From Linderina pennispora (Eukaryota; Kickxellomycota; Kickxellomycetes; Kickxellales; Kickxellaceae), in assembly GCF_002104995.1 (NCBI RefSeq), contig NW_024468260.1, forward strand, positions 310,001 to 374,000: 64,000 bases of DNA, read 5' to 3'. Below the pieces are notes generated by a model. That model ran no database searches, was not told the origin of the DNA, and saw nothing but the letters and a program-made list of their open reading frames with translations. Within the stretch, counting starts at the first letter, position 1. Every line of letters starts with the position of its first letter. Of this stretch, positions 21,757 through 34,594 are shown one piece after another. A program made the position numbers and the translations under genes.

Positions 21757-22470
21757 TCACTGGCTCTCCGTGAACATAGACACCAGAAGGCCAATAAGCA
21801 ACGCCAATGTGGCTGTTGCGCACGCGCCCACCATCGTCCGCGACACCGGGAACCGGCCCTTGGTCATCAGCAACTGCGAGTGGAAGTACCGGTACAGGCC
21901 CAGCACCACAAACACCATTCCGAGCACCACAAAACACACCCCCAGGATCTTCCCCTCCACCGGGTCTTGCTCGCTGCTCGCCTGCGCCTCGCCCTCGCCC
22001 CCCAGGTCTATCGATACCCGGTACAGCTGCCGTATCGCTACCCCGACCGTCACCAGCGAGAGCGATGTGCGGATCCACGCCAGGTATGTACGCTCATTTG
22101 CTACAGGAAGATTCGTGGGATTTTTGCTGCTCAGTCTGGGAACTTTTTTCTGATGAGGTTCAGCGCATAACCCCCCTATCTCTCCACCCCCTTTTCCCTG
22201 GCATGCACGAATGGTGCAACACGCAGGCTATGGCGCCATCTCTGTGCACGCCGATAGGGCTTTGGTGGAATGAGGCAATGCACGCTAATGTATGTTCGGC
22301 TCGCTCTGTCACCATTTGTGGGCCATATCTCGCATCATCCGGTTTATCGCCCTTCCAGGGTTCAAAATACTGTATCCTCAACACTGTACCGGCATCTTAC
22401 CTAAGTGATCGCGGGCAACACTACCCTTGTTCTCCAGTTTTAGAGACAGTAAATCCAACAAGCCAGACAT
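21757..22470 (-). CDS. DUF202 (YidH-like) membrane protein, two exons
   Basis: Exon 1 is 22401-22470 (MSGLLDLLSLKLENKGSVAR, DHL) and exon 2 is 21757-22100 (ANERTYLAWIRTSLSLVTVG to the stop). The 300-base intron begins gtaagatg and ends ctgtag, with phase 1 at the Ala codon. Joined, they give the DUF202 signature GSVARDHLANERTYLAWIRT. Three membrane segments follow: SLSLVTVGVAI, the long GVCFVVLGMVFVVLGLYRYF, and ATATLALLIGLLVSMF. Total 137 aa, normal for the family. Fungal DUF202 proteins are small vacuolar or organellar membrane proteins related in fold to part of the VTC complex; the function of this branch is not known. Exon 1 alone is too short to be noticed as an open frame. Confidence 0.88.
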
Positions 22471-23013
22471 TGTATGAGTGCACTAGAAAATAAAAGAGCC
22501 AGAAAATAAATAGGTTGGAGAGAAGCAAAAGAGATTAGGAAGGAAAGGAGCAGCTTTTTTGCCTCGCCTCGGAGTTTCGGTACTCCCGCCGCACATAAAA
22601 TTCTAGTTTGATTACAGCATTGCGCTTTCGGCGACCTTCACAGAGAACACAGGAAGGTTCGTCCCTCGCAGGCAGCAAGTGACTTGACTCAGCGAACCAA
22701 TTGCCTGCCGCAGATTGCCATCCACCCCACATTGTGGATTTGGGTTTCCTGAGCCAAGACAAACCCCCGCCCGCCACCAGCTCACCTTTAATGCCTCAGG
22801 CAGAAAGCCACTTGGCCGTGGCACCACGACGCGAGTGAGAAGTGCTTATTGACAGCCAGCCTTGTACGCAATAGCCGCGTATGTGGGTGGCGCAAACAAA
22901 TCGACGCACAGATGTTTGGTTTTGTTGAAGGTTGATGCTATTTTGTGAAGGAAAAAAGTTAGGGAAAGCGATAAAGAAGAGGCATATGTGAACAGGGAAT
23001 TAATCTCCACCCT
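22471..23013. other. Intergenic region
   Basis: Promoter of the DUF202 gene and 3' flank of the mannose pyrophosphorylase gene. Open frames here (for example 22535-22827 minus) show no motif. Nothing recognised. Confidence 0.45.
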
Positions 23014-24674
23014 TTACATGACAATTCCAGGCTCGCACACATTCGAGCTGATGGACTTGTGGGGCAGTACCGAGGCACCGTTGACGTACACCTCGTCGGC
23101 GACATGCACATCGTCGCCAAGCACAGTGACGCCGTCAAGACGCGACCAGCGCCCGACGCTCGAGTGCCAGCCGACAATGCTGTTCTTCACCCACGCGTAG
23201 TCCTTGACCTGGACGCCGTCCATCAGCACGCAGCGCTGCAGGCACACGCCGTCGCCGACCGTGACATTCGGTCCGATGGTGACGTTGGGCCCGATCTTGC
23301 ACCCCTTGCCGATCTTGGCCGACTCGTGCACCAGCACGTTGCCGCCGCACACATACGGCTCCGACGCCGGCACCAGCATGTGCGGCGCCTTCTTGGCCAC
23401 CGACGACAGATACAGGCACGTACCCGTCAAAAAGTCCTTCGGCTGGCCCACATCCATCCAGAAGCCCTCCAGGTCAAACGTGTGCAGCTGCATGTCGCGC
23501 GCCATTGCCGGGAAGATCTCCTTCTCAATCGACGTCGGGCGCAGCTCGATGCGGTCCAGGATGCTCGGGCTGAAAATGTAGATGCCTGCGTTGATGCGGT
23601 TGCCCACATACTCGACGGGCTTCTCGACGAACCGGTCGATCTTTGTGTTGTTCGGCTGCGTCACAATCACACCGTACTTGGACGGCTCCTCGACCTTGGT
23701 CGCCAGGATCGTGCCCTCGTTGCCGTGCGCCAGGTGGAAGTCGCGCATGTCCTCGAACGGATAGTCGCATGTGACGTCGGCGTTCAGCACAAAGAACGGC
23801 GAGTCGTCCTTGCCCAGGATCTCGCACGCCAGAGCCAGAGGCCCGGCCGTGCCCAGCGGCTCGGTCTCGACGGAGAAGGTGATGGTGATGCCAAACTTCT
23901 CCTCGTACTTCTTGAGGACCGCAACCATGACCTCGGGCTTGTAGTTGACAGCCAGGACGACGTCAGTGACGCCAGCCTACAGCAAGAACAAAAACGGAAA
24001 AGCGCAATAGAAAACATGCGATGCAGTTAGCGAGCGTGTCGATCATTCCACTGCCTCTTTTCAACTTCCGATCCCAGAGCCGAGTGCGAAAATGGAATCC
24101 TGGGCTGATCCCCATTCGCGATGGGCCTTGAGCTGCTGTGCTGTTGCTGCAGCATCAAGAATCGCTCAAAAAAAGCAAAACATAAACAACGCAGAAATCA
24201 ATCTGGAAGCGGACCAGGGGGCACAGATTCCTCAACCCAAGAATCAGCCATTGACCCAGACCATGTGCGCATTACCGGCTGTGGAGACCGGCTGCACGAG
24301 TCCAGAGCTACCCCCTGCACCCAATGCATCGGTCTGGCGGCAGGACCAGCTTGCTTACCTTGACCAGGGCCTCGATCTGGTGCAGAATCATCGGCTTGTT
24401 CGCAAAGTCGACGAGCGGCTTGGGAACAGTGAGGGTGAGAGGGCGCAGACGGGTACCGAAGCCTACAGCACGCGTTTTGCGGCGACAAGAGGAATGCAAT
24501 CTGCTTAGCTGGACGATGATATGGCTTGCGCAGCGCAGCTATGCTATGCTATGCTATGCTGTGCTATGCTGTGCTGCTATGCAGACAGGAAGTGAGGAGT
24601 GCTTGTGCGCGTCTCCCTGTTTGGCTGCACAGCCAATGCAGAAACTTACCACCGACGAGAATAAGAGCCTTCAT
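23014..24674 (-). CDS. PSA1: GDP-mannose pyrophosphorylase (Psa1/Mpg1), three exons
   Basis: Makes GDP-mannose from mannose-1-phosphate and GTP for wall mannan, N-glycans and GPI anchors, in the cytosol. Exons: 24650-24674 (MKALILVG), 24359-24462 ([18 protein letters not shown] to EALVK) and 23014-23976 ([16 protein letters not shown] to the stop). Introns are 187 and 382 bases with gtaagt/tag and gtaagc/tag ends. The joined product is 363 aa, as in yeast (361). Visible motifs are [11 protein letters not shown] (nucleotide binding), [37 protein letters not shown] and a left-handed beta-helix tail with [16 protein letters not shown]. The coding sequence has no frame breaks. Intron 1 carries a pentanucleotide repeat. 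Confidence 0.96.
24538..24582. repeat. ATGCT/GTGCT pentanucleotide microsatellite in PSA1 intron 1
   Basis: About eight units of (A/G)TGCT in a row (tatgctatgctatgctatgc and so on) within intron 1 of the GDP-mannose pyrophosphorylase gene. It lies about 80 bases upstream (on the gene strand) of exon 2 and does not touch the splice sites. Confidence 0.9.
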
Positions 24675-25890
24675 GGTTTGGATATGTGTCTGTGCGTATG
24701 TGTGTTAAAGAGGGGAGAGGAGGGAGGGGCGAAGCGCGAAAGCGTGGGGTGTAGCTAGCAAACAAAAAAGCGAGAGCGGTTATGAAAAGACAGGAAGTGG
24801 GAGAAAAAGCAATTGACGATACTCAAGGAGGAAAGAAAGCAGAGCCTGTCCCTGGGCCATGCCGCTGTCTATTTAACCTCCATCAGGCACCAGGCCGGCT
24901 GTTGCTGCGTTCACTGCCGGCAAGAAGAAAGTGGAGCAGCCAATTAAGCCTGGCAAGTAGGAAACGCGCTGTGCCCCTCTCGCACTCGCCGGGCTGCAAT
25001 CCTCCAAGGTATCTCTCTTTCCTCGTCGTTACGTGGGCCAATCGCTTCTACCCACGCCCGCCAATCCGCGCAATGATGGCAGAGGCCAAAAATAAACATC
25101 TATCTAGGCCGACAGAATTGCCCTGGCCCCGCACCAACAGCAACCTGTTCGGCGGCGACTGGAGGGGAGCCAAAATAGCCCACTGGCAGTTCTATTTTTC
25201 GCTCACTAGCTGGCGGCATCAGGGGCACGCATCTTTAGGCACACTCATTTATTTTTGTGGGGTGATGCCAGCCGTCCTGCGTGTCACAATGCTGGGGCGC
25301 TTGTGGAGCACACTGGTCGTGTATGAGTGGTGGTGCCAGTTCACCTAGCGGCTAGCAGCTAATTATTGCCTAAATTGGGGCCCAAACAAAGGTGGTGGTG
25401 AGACCGCATGGTCAGAATGGGCTGCTCGTTGCACACGGACCAAGACCGTCTTGCCGCTCTAGCCCTCCCCCTGATGTCCCGTAGCACGGAGGACCCCACG
25501 GCAATGATGTCGCTCTACCGCTGGCTCTGTCACCGTCGCCTCCTCAGGCTACATGTCACCGTCGCCTCCTCAGCTACATGTCACCGTCGCCTCCTCAGCT
25601 TTATGTCACGGATCGCCTGAACGTGCTTTCTGTGTCATCCGACCACTAGCACAATCGGCGGCATGTATGCACGCTGGCGCCCACGCACTGGTGTCATGTT
25701 GACTCTTGCAGCCAATTTATGCAGCCGGGAAATTGAGCATCGCTTTAGCTTGCACGCACACACAATACCTGAGTATGTTCTCCAGTGTAGCGATTTATTC
25801 TGCAAATACACCTGCGTGCACACATACCGCCAATTTCGCCAGTGCTTGTCGCCGCTGAGGCCTGTGTCAGTCCGCCTGCAATTGCTGGGC
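24675..25890. other. Intergenic region with promoter of PSA1
   Basis: 1.2 kb between the PSA1 start and the SCC2 stop. It includes a 25-base minisatellite at about 25529. Plus-strand open frames (24782-25348, 25408-25620) have no recognisable motif and unremarkable codon use. I see no other gene. Confidence 0.5.
25529..25618. repeat. 25-base minisatellite
   Basis: Three nearly perfect copies of tgtcaccgtcgcctcctcag plus ctaca, followed by a partial fourth (tgtcacggatcgcc). The first copy has one extra G, which fits the insertion bias seen elsewhere. Noncoding by all signs. Confidence 0.85.
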
Positions 25891-28800
25891 TCAGTCCAGG
25901 ATGTCCTCGTTCGCCAGCTGCTCTAAAACATCTGCGCTGAGGCTGACGTCGCTCGTGAACGACTCATTGGCCACATCGCTCGGCACGCTGTCGTTTCGTG
26001 AACGATCGCCGTTGCTGATACTGTTGTTGTTTTTGTCCATCGGAGCAAGCTCGTCAATCACAGCTAGCGAGCTGGCCATCATCTTCCGAAACAGCTTGCG
26101 CTGCTCCCTATAAGCCTCCGGCGAATCCAAGCCCACAGTCGCACATGCACACGCGCTCCAGTCGATGCGCCCACAGCCAGCCGAGGACTGCTGCGATGAT
26201 GTCGGCGCATGCCACGCGACGGATTTGTCACGCATACTGGACGACGTGTCGTTGGGGTTGAATCCAGAGCACCGGGCCTCAGTTACTCCGTAGTGTGCCT
26301 TGAGGAACTCGCGTAGCATGAACAGAATTGTAATGCTGACGCTGGTCTCCGTTGCCGCCCGCCACTGCGTCGAGTCGCAGTTCACCCCCTCGCTTCCCTC
26401 GGTCTCAAACAACTGGAACACCGTGAGCCCGGTCCCGGCAATGACTGAGCTGATTTGGTACGCAACCAGCAGCACCTCGTCCAGGTACTTAAAGTCCAGC
26501 GCCGAGATGTTCTCGGCCACAAAGCGCACAAGGTGCTGGTTTGGCACACTGCTGCTCGCCACTGCGTCATCGGACACTGCCATCAACATCGCCGATATTG
26601 ACAAGCATAGTCAAAAAGTCGTTAGCGCCGGGTGCGCTTTGAGCGCTGCATCGTGTACAGCGGCTTGCAAATACGCCACAGGGTCGCTGGACCGACTCCA
26701 TGGGCTCGACAGCGTCGTTGTAGCCAGACACATACTGCGGCCCGTCGCGCACCTGCGACTGGTACTCAAACGCCTTGCGCACTCCCTCTAGGTCGCGTGA
26801 GTGGATAAACGATGCGTGCTTGCCGGCCAGGTCTTGGTGCAGCTTCAGCGACTTGTTCCGGATATGTGCATCACTGTCGGTGCTCAGCGCAATCAGTGCT
26901 GGCACACACATGAGCGGATGCGCCAGCCCCTGCTCAAGCACCAGCGAAATGACCTCGAAACCGGCAGCCCGGAGCAGCGGTGCATTTCGCAACAAACGTA
27001 GCGTCGAATGATCCGCTCCAGGTATGTCTGCATCAGCGAGGCACCAACGCCAGCCTCGCCCATGTCGTCCGTGTTGCCGACCAGGGCGCGGGCATCGACC
27101 TTTTTCTTCTTCTTGCCCTTGCCCTTGCCCTCCTTGGCCTTTTGCACATACCGCTGGGCATCGTCGCGAAGGAACTCCAGAAAGTTGCGCATCACTTGCA
27201 GCTTGTGGTTCACGTTGCTACCAGCAAACACTCGGTTGACCACATCCCGGCCTGCCGCCGACAACGCCTAGCTGCGGCCGCTTGATGTACAACTGTCCCA
27301 GCATCTGGATCGCCGCGAGCTGCACTGTCGCTGGGAGCCCGGTGCTGCAAAGAACAGCAGCAGGACTGCTCATAAACTCTGGGATCATCATGCCCCTGGC
27401 CAGCAGAGCTAGCTCCTTGAACTGCGTCTCGAGCTCCGTGCGATGCTTGTCGAAATCAAAGTGCCGGCACAAGAGCCCGGCCAAGATCATGAACCGCATC
27501 GCGTTCTTGGGCGACTGCATCGCCGCCGCCCCGCTCTCAATCAGCCGCCTCTCGCGATACAGCTGCAATACGCATGACCGGAACAGCTTGATGATCCTGC
27601 TGTAGTCGCGTGTCAACTTCTCCACTATCATACACAGGCATGGCACCGCTTCAACCAGAATACTCTGCGGACTCGACGACAGCAGCGCAATAAGGTCGCT
27701 CTCCAGCGTGCTCCAAGAACTGCGGACTTGGGTGAGGAATCGTCAGCACCGAGTTCTGGAAGATGTGCAGCGCGTTGCTCAGCATCTCTTCCTCCAGATG
27801 GGCTGGTCATCTTCAGATACGCGCTGAGCATCTCGGCACGCGCTCCAACCGCCTCGGGTGCAATCCCGCTGAGCGCCGATAGGAACCGCAGACACGCGCT
27901 TGTCGAAAACACACTGGCCGACTCTGTCTCCTCAGATCTCAGCAGCTGCTCAAATAGAGCGTCGATGACGCACCGTGCCACAAACATCGCCGCATCTGCC
28001 TCGGCCTTGGACACATCCTTGGTAACATGCTCAAAAAGCGTGCCCATCAGATCCGACAGCTCGCGGGTCCGCGTCGCCTCCATCACACCTGTCATGACGC
28101 GCACCCGTCTTCATCATTTGCCGTTGGACCTCCTGGCGCCAGAGAGTTGAATATGTTGGCAGATGACCCTAGGGATGCCTGGTCATCAGTGATTGCATCT
28201 GCGTCGTTGTATGAGAACCACAGCTCCTGCAGTGTCTTCATTGCAAATTCGCGAATTGTGCGCTCCTCGTCGTTGGTCCGCTGTAGCACCCGCACTCCAA
28301 TATCAACCAGGCGCGTCTGGTCGTCTGATGCAAGGTAGATGTCGCGCAGGATGCGCATCACACGCTTACGCACGCTTGTGCCCTTGTCGAGCGCGCGCAC
28401 GCTGATGAACTCATAGTACTGGCTGGTCAGCTCGGGATTCTGCGCAACGTGCTTGCCGATTAGATCGATTGCTGCCTCGCGCACCAGCGACGAGTTGTCC
28501 TGCAGCCGATGGTTGATGGCAAATTTGACATTAGGGCTGGTACAGGACCGACGGCCGATGCGATGCAACATGGTTCAGTGCACGCAGTGCCTTCGACCGT
28601 ACTGTGACCAGACTCGATCCAAGCGACATCGCCATCCTCGATACAATCATGTCAAAGCTGCGGTACAGTGGCAGAGAGGCAAATATTGCCCTGGCTGCGT
28701 CTGCCTGCCTTGGCATACGAAACATGGCTCGGCATCGCCTTGGTTGACCGGTGGGTGATCTTGGTGTACTCCTTCAGACACTCCTCGACCACCTTGCGCT

Positions 28801-31715
28801 TATCAGCACCAAACCCAGGACTTGGGATTTAGCGCTTCTTTGCGTCACCATCCTCGTAGTCGGAGTCAGAGTCATCGTCGACATGCATCCCGCCGTCTCC
28901 ATCGCCGACGCTATCGCCGTCGCTGTCACTATCGGTCATGTCAGCTGCATCATCTCCTGCAAATCGGCTAGATCGAGTATCCGGCTGGACACACGGTAGG
29001 CGATTCCTCCATGCCCTCGCCGCCAGCGTCGCCGCTGCTGCTGCGTTTGCGCTGGCGGCTCTTGATGATGGCCGCGATCAGTGTTGTAGCCCATCCACCA
29101 ATATAAAGGGGAATCGCGCCAGTAGTCTCATCGCTCAGCGCCTTGGATTGCAGGTATTCGAGCAATAGTGTTGTTGTTGATGCGAAGGTGTTGATAGCTT
29201 CCAGCTGACGAACTCGCAACGACAGGCGCCAGAGTCCCCAGCCCTCCGTCCTTGGCGCTGATTTCGCACTCCCGCTGAGCACGCGCGATGTGAGCTGCAA
29301 TCTGGGCCTAGTCCATCCAGCGCCAGGCTCTTCATTGCAAAGTCGGACTTCTCCTCGTCAAGGACGTCGATCAGATGCATGGAGTAGATGCGGATCACCA
29401 GCTCCGATGCAGGCCATTGTGGATGGCCGAGCAGCGTGACACAGTCATCGATGAAAGACTCGAGCAGGTTACGGTAGTCTGCCTCGTTGAGCGCTGGCTT
29501 ATTGTCGCGTCTGATGCAGCGGCCGATCAGATACCGGATCGCAAAGTCTGTGCTTGCCGCAGCAGCCTCTGTCGACTTGCAGTGCTTGTTCCAGCAGAAT
29601 CCGGTACTCTTTGGTCGGCAGCGTGCCACCCTCAAACCCAGCAGTCAGGTCATCTGGCGGTTGGGCCGTGCCCTGCAGGAGCTTCAACAGCAGAATGCTA
29701 ATAAACTGGACAGATTTGCCGCTGGCAATACGGTAGCTACCCTGGGACCGCTTCTGGGCTGGCAGCCGGATAAGCGACCCAAGGATCTCCTCCAGGATCC
29801 ACGACCGCTGCTCGATGTGCTTTTCAAAAATGTGCCGCAGCAGCATCTGGGCCGAGCGACGGATAGACTCAAGCAGGTTCTTATCGAAGCTAGTCCCTGC
29901 CAACTCGCTGGTCGTGAACATGGCGGTGATGGAGGCAAAGACGAGCGAAATTACGTCCTGCTCGGCTAGCAGCAGCTGGATCCAGGGCAGAGGCGACCGG
30001 GTCGTGCGTCGCCAGAATGAGACCAAAGAAAGCATGAAGGTGGTTCTTCAGCGGCTTTCCCTTCTCAGAAACCAGTACAACCAGGGAGTTCGATGGCGGG
30101 AGGTCGAACAGAGGGATCGCACAGTTGAGCAAGCACTCCTTGAAGAAGGCGGCCGCCGAGTGCAGCGAGTCCTCTGTGTATGCGCCTTTTGCCGCCTTCC
30201 CGGATGCGATGATGTTAATGGTAAGACTGGCAGCCTCGAGACCAAGAGACGAAATGGAAATAGCCAGCTCAAGCTCCGTGCAAAAGTTGTCGGAAAGCCT
30301 AGCTGCCTTGCTGCAATGTAGACCCGCTTTTGATCATGTCAGCCAAGCCCATGCTGTCGGCTACCTCTATTGCCTTGCAAAGCAAACGAATAAGGCGGCC
30401 AATTCTGTCTTCGGGCATAAACTGCCGTAGCTGCTCTGCCGAGCATCGGAGCAAGCAGCACTTTTAGCCGCCCAATGGCACGCTTACTGATAATGAGGCT
30501 GTCTCCGCTGATACGCTGAATGCGACAAAACATTGACAGATCCGTGCTGCTATTATCGTCAAGTGCATCGTCCTCCTGGAATAGCCTGGACAGGTAATCA
30601 TCGAGGTTTTCTACACAGACTGGAACGGCTTCCTCAGGCTTAGCAGCCATTTCTGAGGCAACACTAGCTACAGTGTCGCTGGGCAACTGCTGGTCTGGGG
30701 CCACTTGCTCGTCGGCTACATGTTTCTCGACATTGTCATCGACAGTGCAACGGCGATGCTAGCCCCACGTGCTTTATGCCATGCTTGCTAATCGCTTCCT
30801 CCTGGTGCTTCGGCTGGTGCTGGTGAATGTGCAGATCCATTAGCTGAACTGAGATCCGATCTCGACCGTTTGTTTTCCTCCATGACGACATCGGACGTCA
30901 CCTAAACCACGCTTCACCGCCACCGGATCACCGGTGGGCTTCGGCGGTATATCGATAACAATGTCGACAGCACTGCCCTGATGACCGTTGACTACAGGAG
31001 CAAAGCGGACTGGCATGCTATTAAGACACTAGACAGAAGAATGCAGGCTCTGAGGCGGAATGGCAAGCAGAAAGAAAGATACGTTACCTGGATCCGATGG
31101 CACCGGCTTTTCCGTTTTATTCGATTTGCGTATATACGAAAACAACTTCGTATAGCAGTCGTCTGCCGTCACAATCTTTGCCTCTGTAGCTACATGGCGC
31201 GTATATCAGTGCTCAGTCCCGCTTCCCTGCAGAATCCGTTGTGTTAGCATACGTGCAATCCAGCAAGCTCACCTTGCGCAGACGGCATGGCGCCTGGAAG
31301 CCGCCGAGTTAAATCAACTAAGGTTTCTTCCAAACGCCGTGTCCATTTCCGGAGCCCTCGACACGCCTGGATCAACCCATTGGCGAAGCTGGCTACATGT
31401 AGAAGACAGAGTCAGCAACTAATCCCGCACTCCCTTTCCACTCCTTTACAGTTGGTTCTGATCGTAGGCTTACATGGTCTGAAACTCGGGGCTGTTTACT
31501 GTATCTTGATAGAGTGCAAGCAAGCTGTTGCACAGTGGGGACGAGTCTATTAGGCTCATTCGCTGCATTTCGGTCGTCAGCACCAGTTCGTCGCTCAGGT
31601 ACCCGCGGTGCTGGGTCTGCTGGCCAACCTTGACCGGGGCGACGCTGGATACCGGCCAGCGCCGGATGCACGTCTTTGTGCTGGCAGGAGTTTCGTCGGT
31701 GGGACCCAAGAGCAT
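25891..31715 (-). CDS. SCC2: Cohesin loader Scc2/NIPBL (Mis4)
   Basis: Scc2 with Scc4 loads cohesin onto chromosomes. Across many frames the family order is clear. The N-terminus is MLLGPTDETPASTKTC and YLSDELVLTTEM. Then come NDLSSANGSAHSP-type linker sequence, LLAPMLGRAATAVYARRQNW, KALRALNHVASHRPSVL, INHRLQDNSSLVREAAIDLI, ISVRALDKGTSVRKRVMRIL, LAGLLCRHFDFDKHR, and the Nipped-B C-terminal block LVLEQGLAHPLMCVPALIAL with HIRNKSLKLHQDLAGKHASF. It ends EQLANEDILD. The 5' part (30700-31715) contains at least three likely introns: donor near 31493, donor gtgagc near 31275 and donor gtaacg near 31088. Frame breaks are numerous (more than ten). Size of about 1750 codons fits. The start at 31715 is tentative. 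Confidence 0.85.
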
Positions 31716-32275
31716 AGCTGCTGTGCTGGTTAGGTACACTTTTTTAATGGTGCGTCAGTCAATTGAGGCAGAGGTGAATTTGAGAATGGAGGAAGAAGCT
31801 TTTGTGGCGAAGCATGAGCAAGCTAAAGTGACTCGCGCGCATTTTGGCGGCTCAAATCCAACACTGCTGCGCTAAAGATTCGGCTCGGCTCGGTCGAGAT
31901 ATCCGCAGCTCGCTGTCTCCCCCTGACCAGATATTGGGATACCTTACCGGTCCGTGGTCGTATATGTACTGTTAGCCCCAGCTCCTAGTATCTTCAACCT
32001 TTTTCGATACTCCTGAGCCACCGAGACGGCATTTGTCCCACCGCATTTTTACTCTTCCCCGCCATCATTCACTTGCATCTCCACGCAAGCATTCTCAGAA
32101 CCTCCATCATGGAGAACTGCTGACAGCAGTGCTCGGAATGACGTCTTAAATCCCTCACGGTCTGAGCCCCCTTTCGCTCGACCAAACATTTGCATTTTGT
32201 CTCTCTCCCCTTGCTATCCTATACTTGATACTTGTTTTAAATTTTAAGCCGTTTTCTAGTGTTATTGTCATCCAG
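31716..32275. promoter_or_regulatory. Divergent promoter region of SCC2 and the aspartic protease gene
   Basis: 560 bases between divergent starts. The protease side has a pyrimidine-rich leader (cctctctccccttgctatcc style) near 32200 and AT-rich sequence ttgttttaaattttaag at about 32233. Function inferred from position. Confidence 0.45.
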
Positions 32276-34594
32276 ATGTCACTGAAGCTGCTAGCGGCCG
32301 CACTAGCCTTCTGGCTGAGCGTCGTGGCCATCACCCCGCTGGCGGTTCCAACACGCAACGCTCTGTCTTCTCGCGCCAAAACCCTACCGACAACAATGAA
32401 GCCTGTCGACGATAAAGATGCTTTGCTTTTCATGACACAAGGCGATGACAACGAACTCGATCTTCACCATGCATCTAGAGAAACGATTGGCCCGACATTT
32501 TATGACACCGATCCAGCCAAACGTGCACTGCGTGAGCTTGTATTCGAATCGGTCAAGCATAATATGGAGAAGGCTGTATTCCCGCACGGCATGCCCAGAG
32601 CTCACATCCGGTATGGGCCAGCGGCTGGATCGACGCGCACACTGCAAAATACAAAGCAGCTGCATGCTACCACCAGCAGGGATGTCGGATGAGTCAGTCG
32701 TCACTGAACTCGATACTACAATGACGGAGACTGTCAGGGAGGTCGGCAATGGGAAGTCTGATGAGCCCTCGTCGATAGTGCTCTCTGAAATTGTCGACGA
32801 GTCCACGACGGTCACTGTTACTGAAACACCTACAGAGTCGTCGCCAACAGATCCTTCGGCCACAGATGAGGACACGGCAATCTGCCACTGACTCGGAATC
32901 GACCTCCACAGGTACTGACGCACTCACAGACATCACCTCGTCAACTACGGCGCCTGGTGCATCCCAATACAAACCAGACGATCCTACTGAGACCCCGTCA
33001 GGAACGGCTACCGATGGCTTGTCATCCTCCTCGACTGGTGCCCCAAACCCAACTGCCTCCGCACTCGCCACAGTAACCGAGAAACTGCGCAACATTCTCT
33101 CCTCGCTCTCTTCCGCATCGGCTGCCAAACCTACACCAAAGGTGATAACGATTCAGCTGCATTCCTCGCAGGTCAATATCAACGATACTAGCAACCAGTC
33201 GTCAGGCGTCCGCGGATTCCAGAGCTACTTTGGCGAGCTGACTGTCGGCACGCCTCCCCAGAAATTCAATGTTGTGTTCGACACTGGGAGTTCGGACTTT
33301 TGGATCCCCTCAATTAGCTGCGACTCGGTAGCCTGCAACACGCACAACCGTTTCGATAACGACAAGTCTTTGTCTTTTGTGACCTCGCACGTACCGTTCT
33401 CGTTGACCTACGGCACCGGTGGACTGATGGGCCAGGTCGGTGTCGACACGGTGCAGCTGGGTGGCACTAATGTCTCGGCAATGCACGTCGGCATGGCTAC
33501 GCATATGGGGCACTTCTTCCGCTCGACGCCCTTTGATGGCGTGTTCGGGCTCGGGTTCCCCAAGCTCTCACGCATACAAGCTGACCCACCGTTCTACACC
33601 ATGGTCCAGCAGGGGCTGTTGGAGAAGCCCATGTTCTCATTCTGGATCCGTGTTGGCCGCAATGGCTCCCCGGCGGGAGGAGAGCTCGTCTTGGGCGGAG
33701 TCAACCCAAAGCGGTTCGACGGGAAAACACGCACCATTCCTATCGTCCGCAAGATGTACTGGGAAGTTGAGCTGAGCGGACTGCTGGTCGACGAGTACTC
33801 GCTACCGAACCTCTCCACCCAGACCGCAGTCATCGACACAGGCACTGCCCTCATGGTTCTGCCTGCGAACGATGCTGACATTGTTAACCAGTATCTTGGC
33901 GCCATACCGCTGTTCAACCAGTACGGGCTGTATGGCATTGATTGCCATCGGGCGCGCAAGCCGACAGTCAAGTTTGGGTTCGCCGGCGAGACTTTTGCAA
34001 TCGAGCCTGAGCACTACATAATCCCTGTCGGCAGAGGCAGATGCGTGACGGCATTTGCAGCTAGCATGGACACGACGCTGGACAAATGGGTTATTGGCGA
34101 TGCATTCTTGCGTGCCTGGCACACAGGCATTCGATATTGAGCACTTTACTATTCAGCTGACACCCGCCATCCAGAAGGAGGTTGATGATAACGACGATGA
34201 TGACGAGCCGTCGACTGATAACAGGTTCGCCGAGAGTCTTCAGCGCAACATGCGGACCGCCGATCCGCTCAGACGCTTCCCTGAGGAGACAATGGGCACA
34301 GGACGGGCAGATGTCGCCAATAAAATACGACGGCAACCAGCTCGGAAGCATATTCGGTGACGACGAGTCAAGGCCATCACCTACTAATACTGCCGACGAT
34401 GATGACGAGGCGAATACGTCTTCAACGAAGACCAAATGTCCTGGAGAGCCTGATGAAATGGCTCAACTACAACAATGGTGCCAACACCAGCATCCCACCG
34501 TTCCCGCCTGACGCTACCACCAGTAAATCTTACCGACGATGGCAGCAACAGCGACAATGAAGAGGCAGACACTACATCCGAATCACTTGTCTGA
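32276..34594 (+). CDS. Secreted pepsin-like (A1) aspartic protease with long linker and acidic tail
   Basis: Signal peptide MSLKLLAAALAFWLSVVAI. A propeptide follows, then a roughly 130-residue Ser/Thr/Glu-rich stretch (ESTTVTVTETPTESSPTDPS) likely to be O-glycosylated. The catalytic domain starts YFGELTVGTPPQKFNVVFDT, with first active site DTGSSDFW, then GVFGLGFPKLS, second active site AVIDTGTALMVLP, and GDAFLRAWHT. Beyond the usual end, FDIEHFTIQLTPAIQKEVDD leads into an acidic tail with DDNDDDDE and DDDDEAN. Single inserted bases break the frame near 32690, 32885, 34125, 34310 and again in the tail. The 3' end is therefore uncertain: I stop at TGA 34594 (SESLV), but codons up to about 34840 could belong. 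Resembles yapsin-like proteases in layout; no clear GPI signal seen. Confidence 0.8.

Noticed and set aside
23059-24030. 323-codon plus-strand frame opposite GDP-mannose pyrophosphorylase
   Set aside because: Mirror of the codon bias of the real gene; Arg/His/Val/Leu-rich with no domain.
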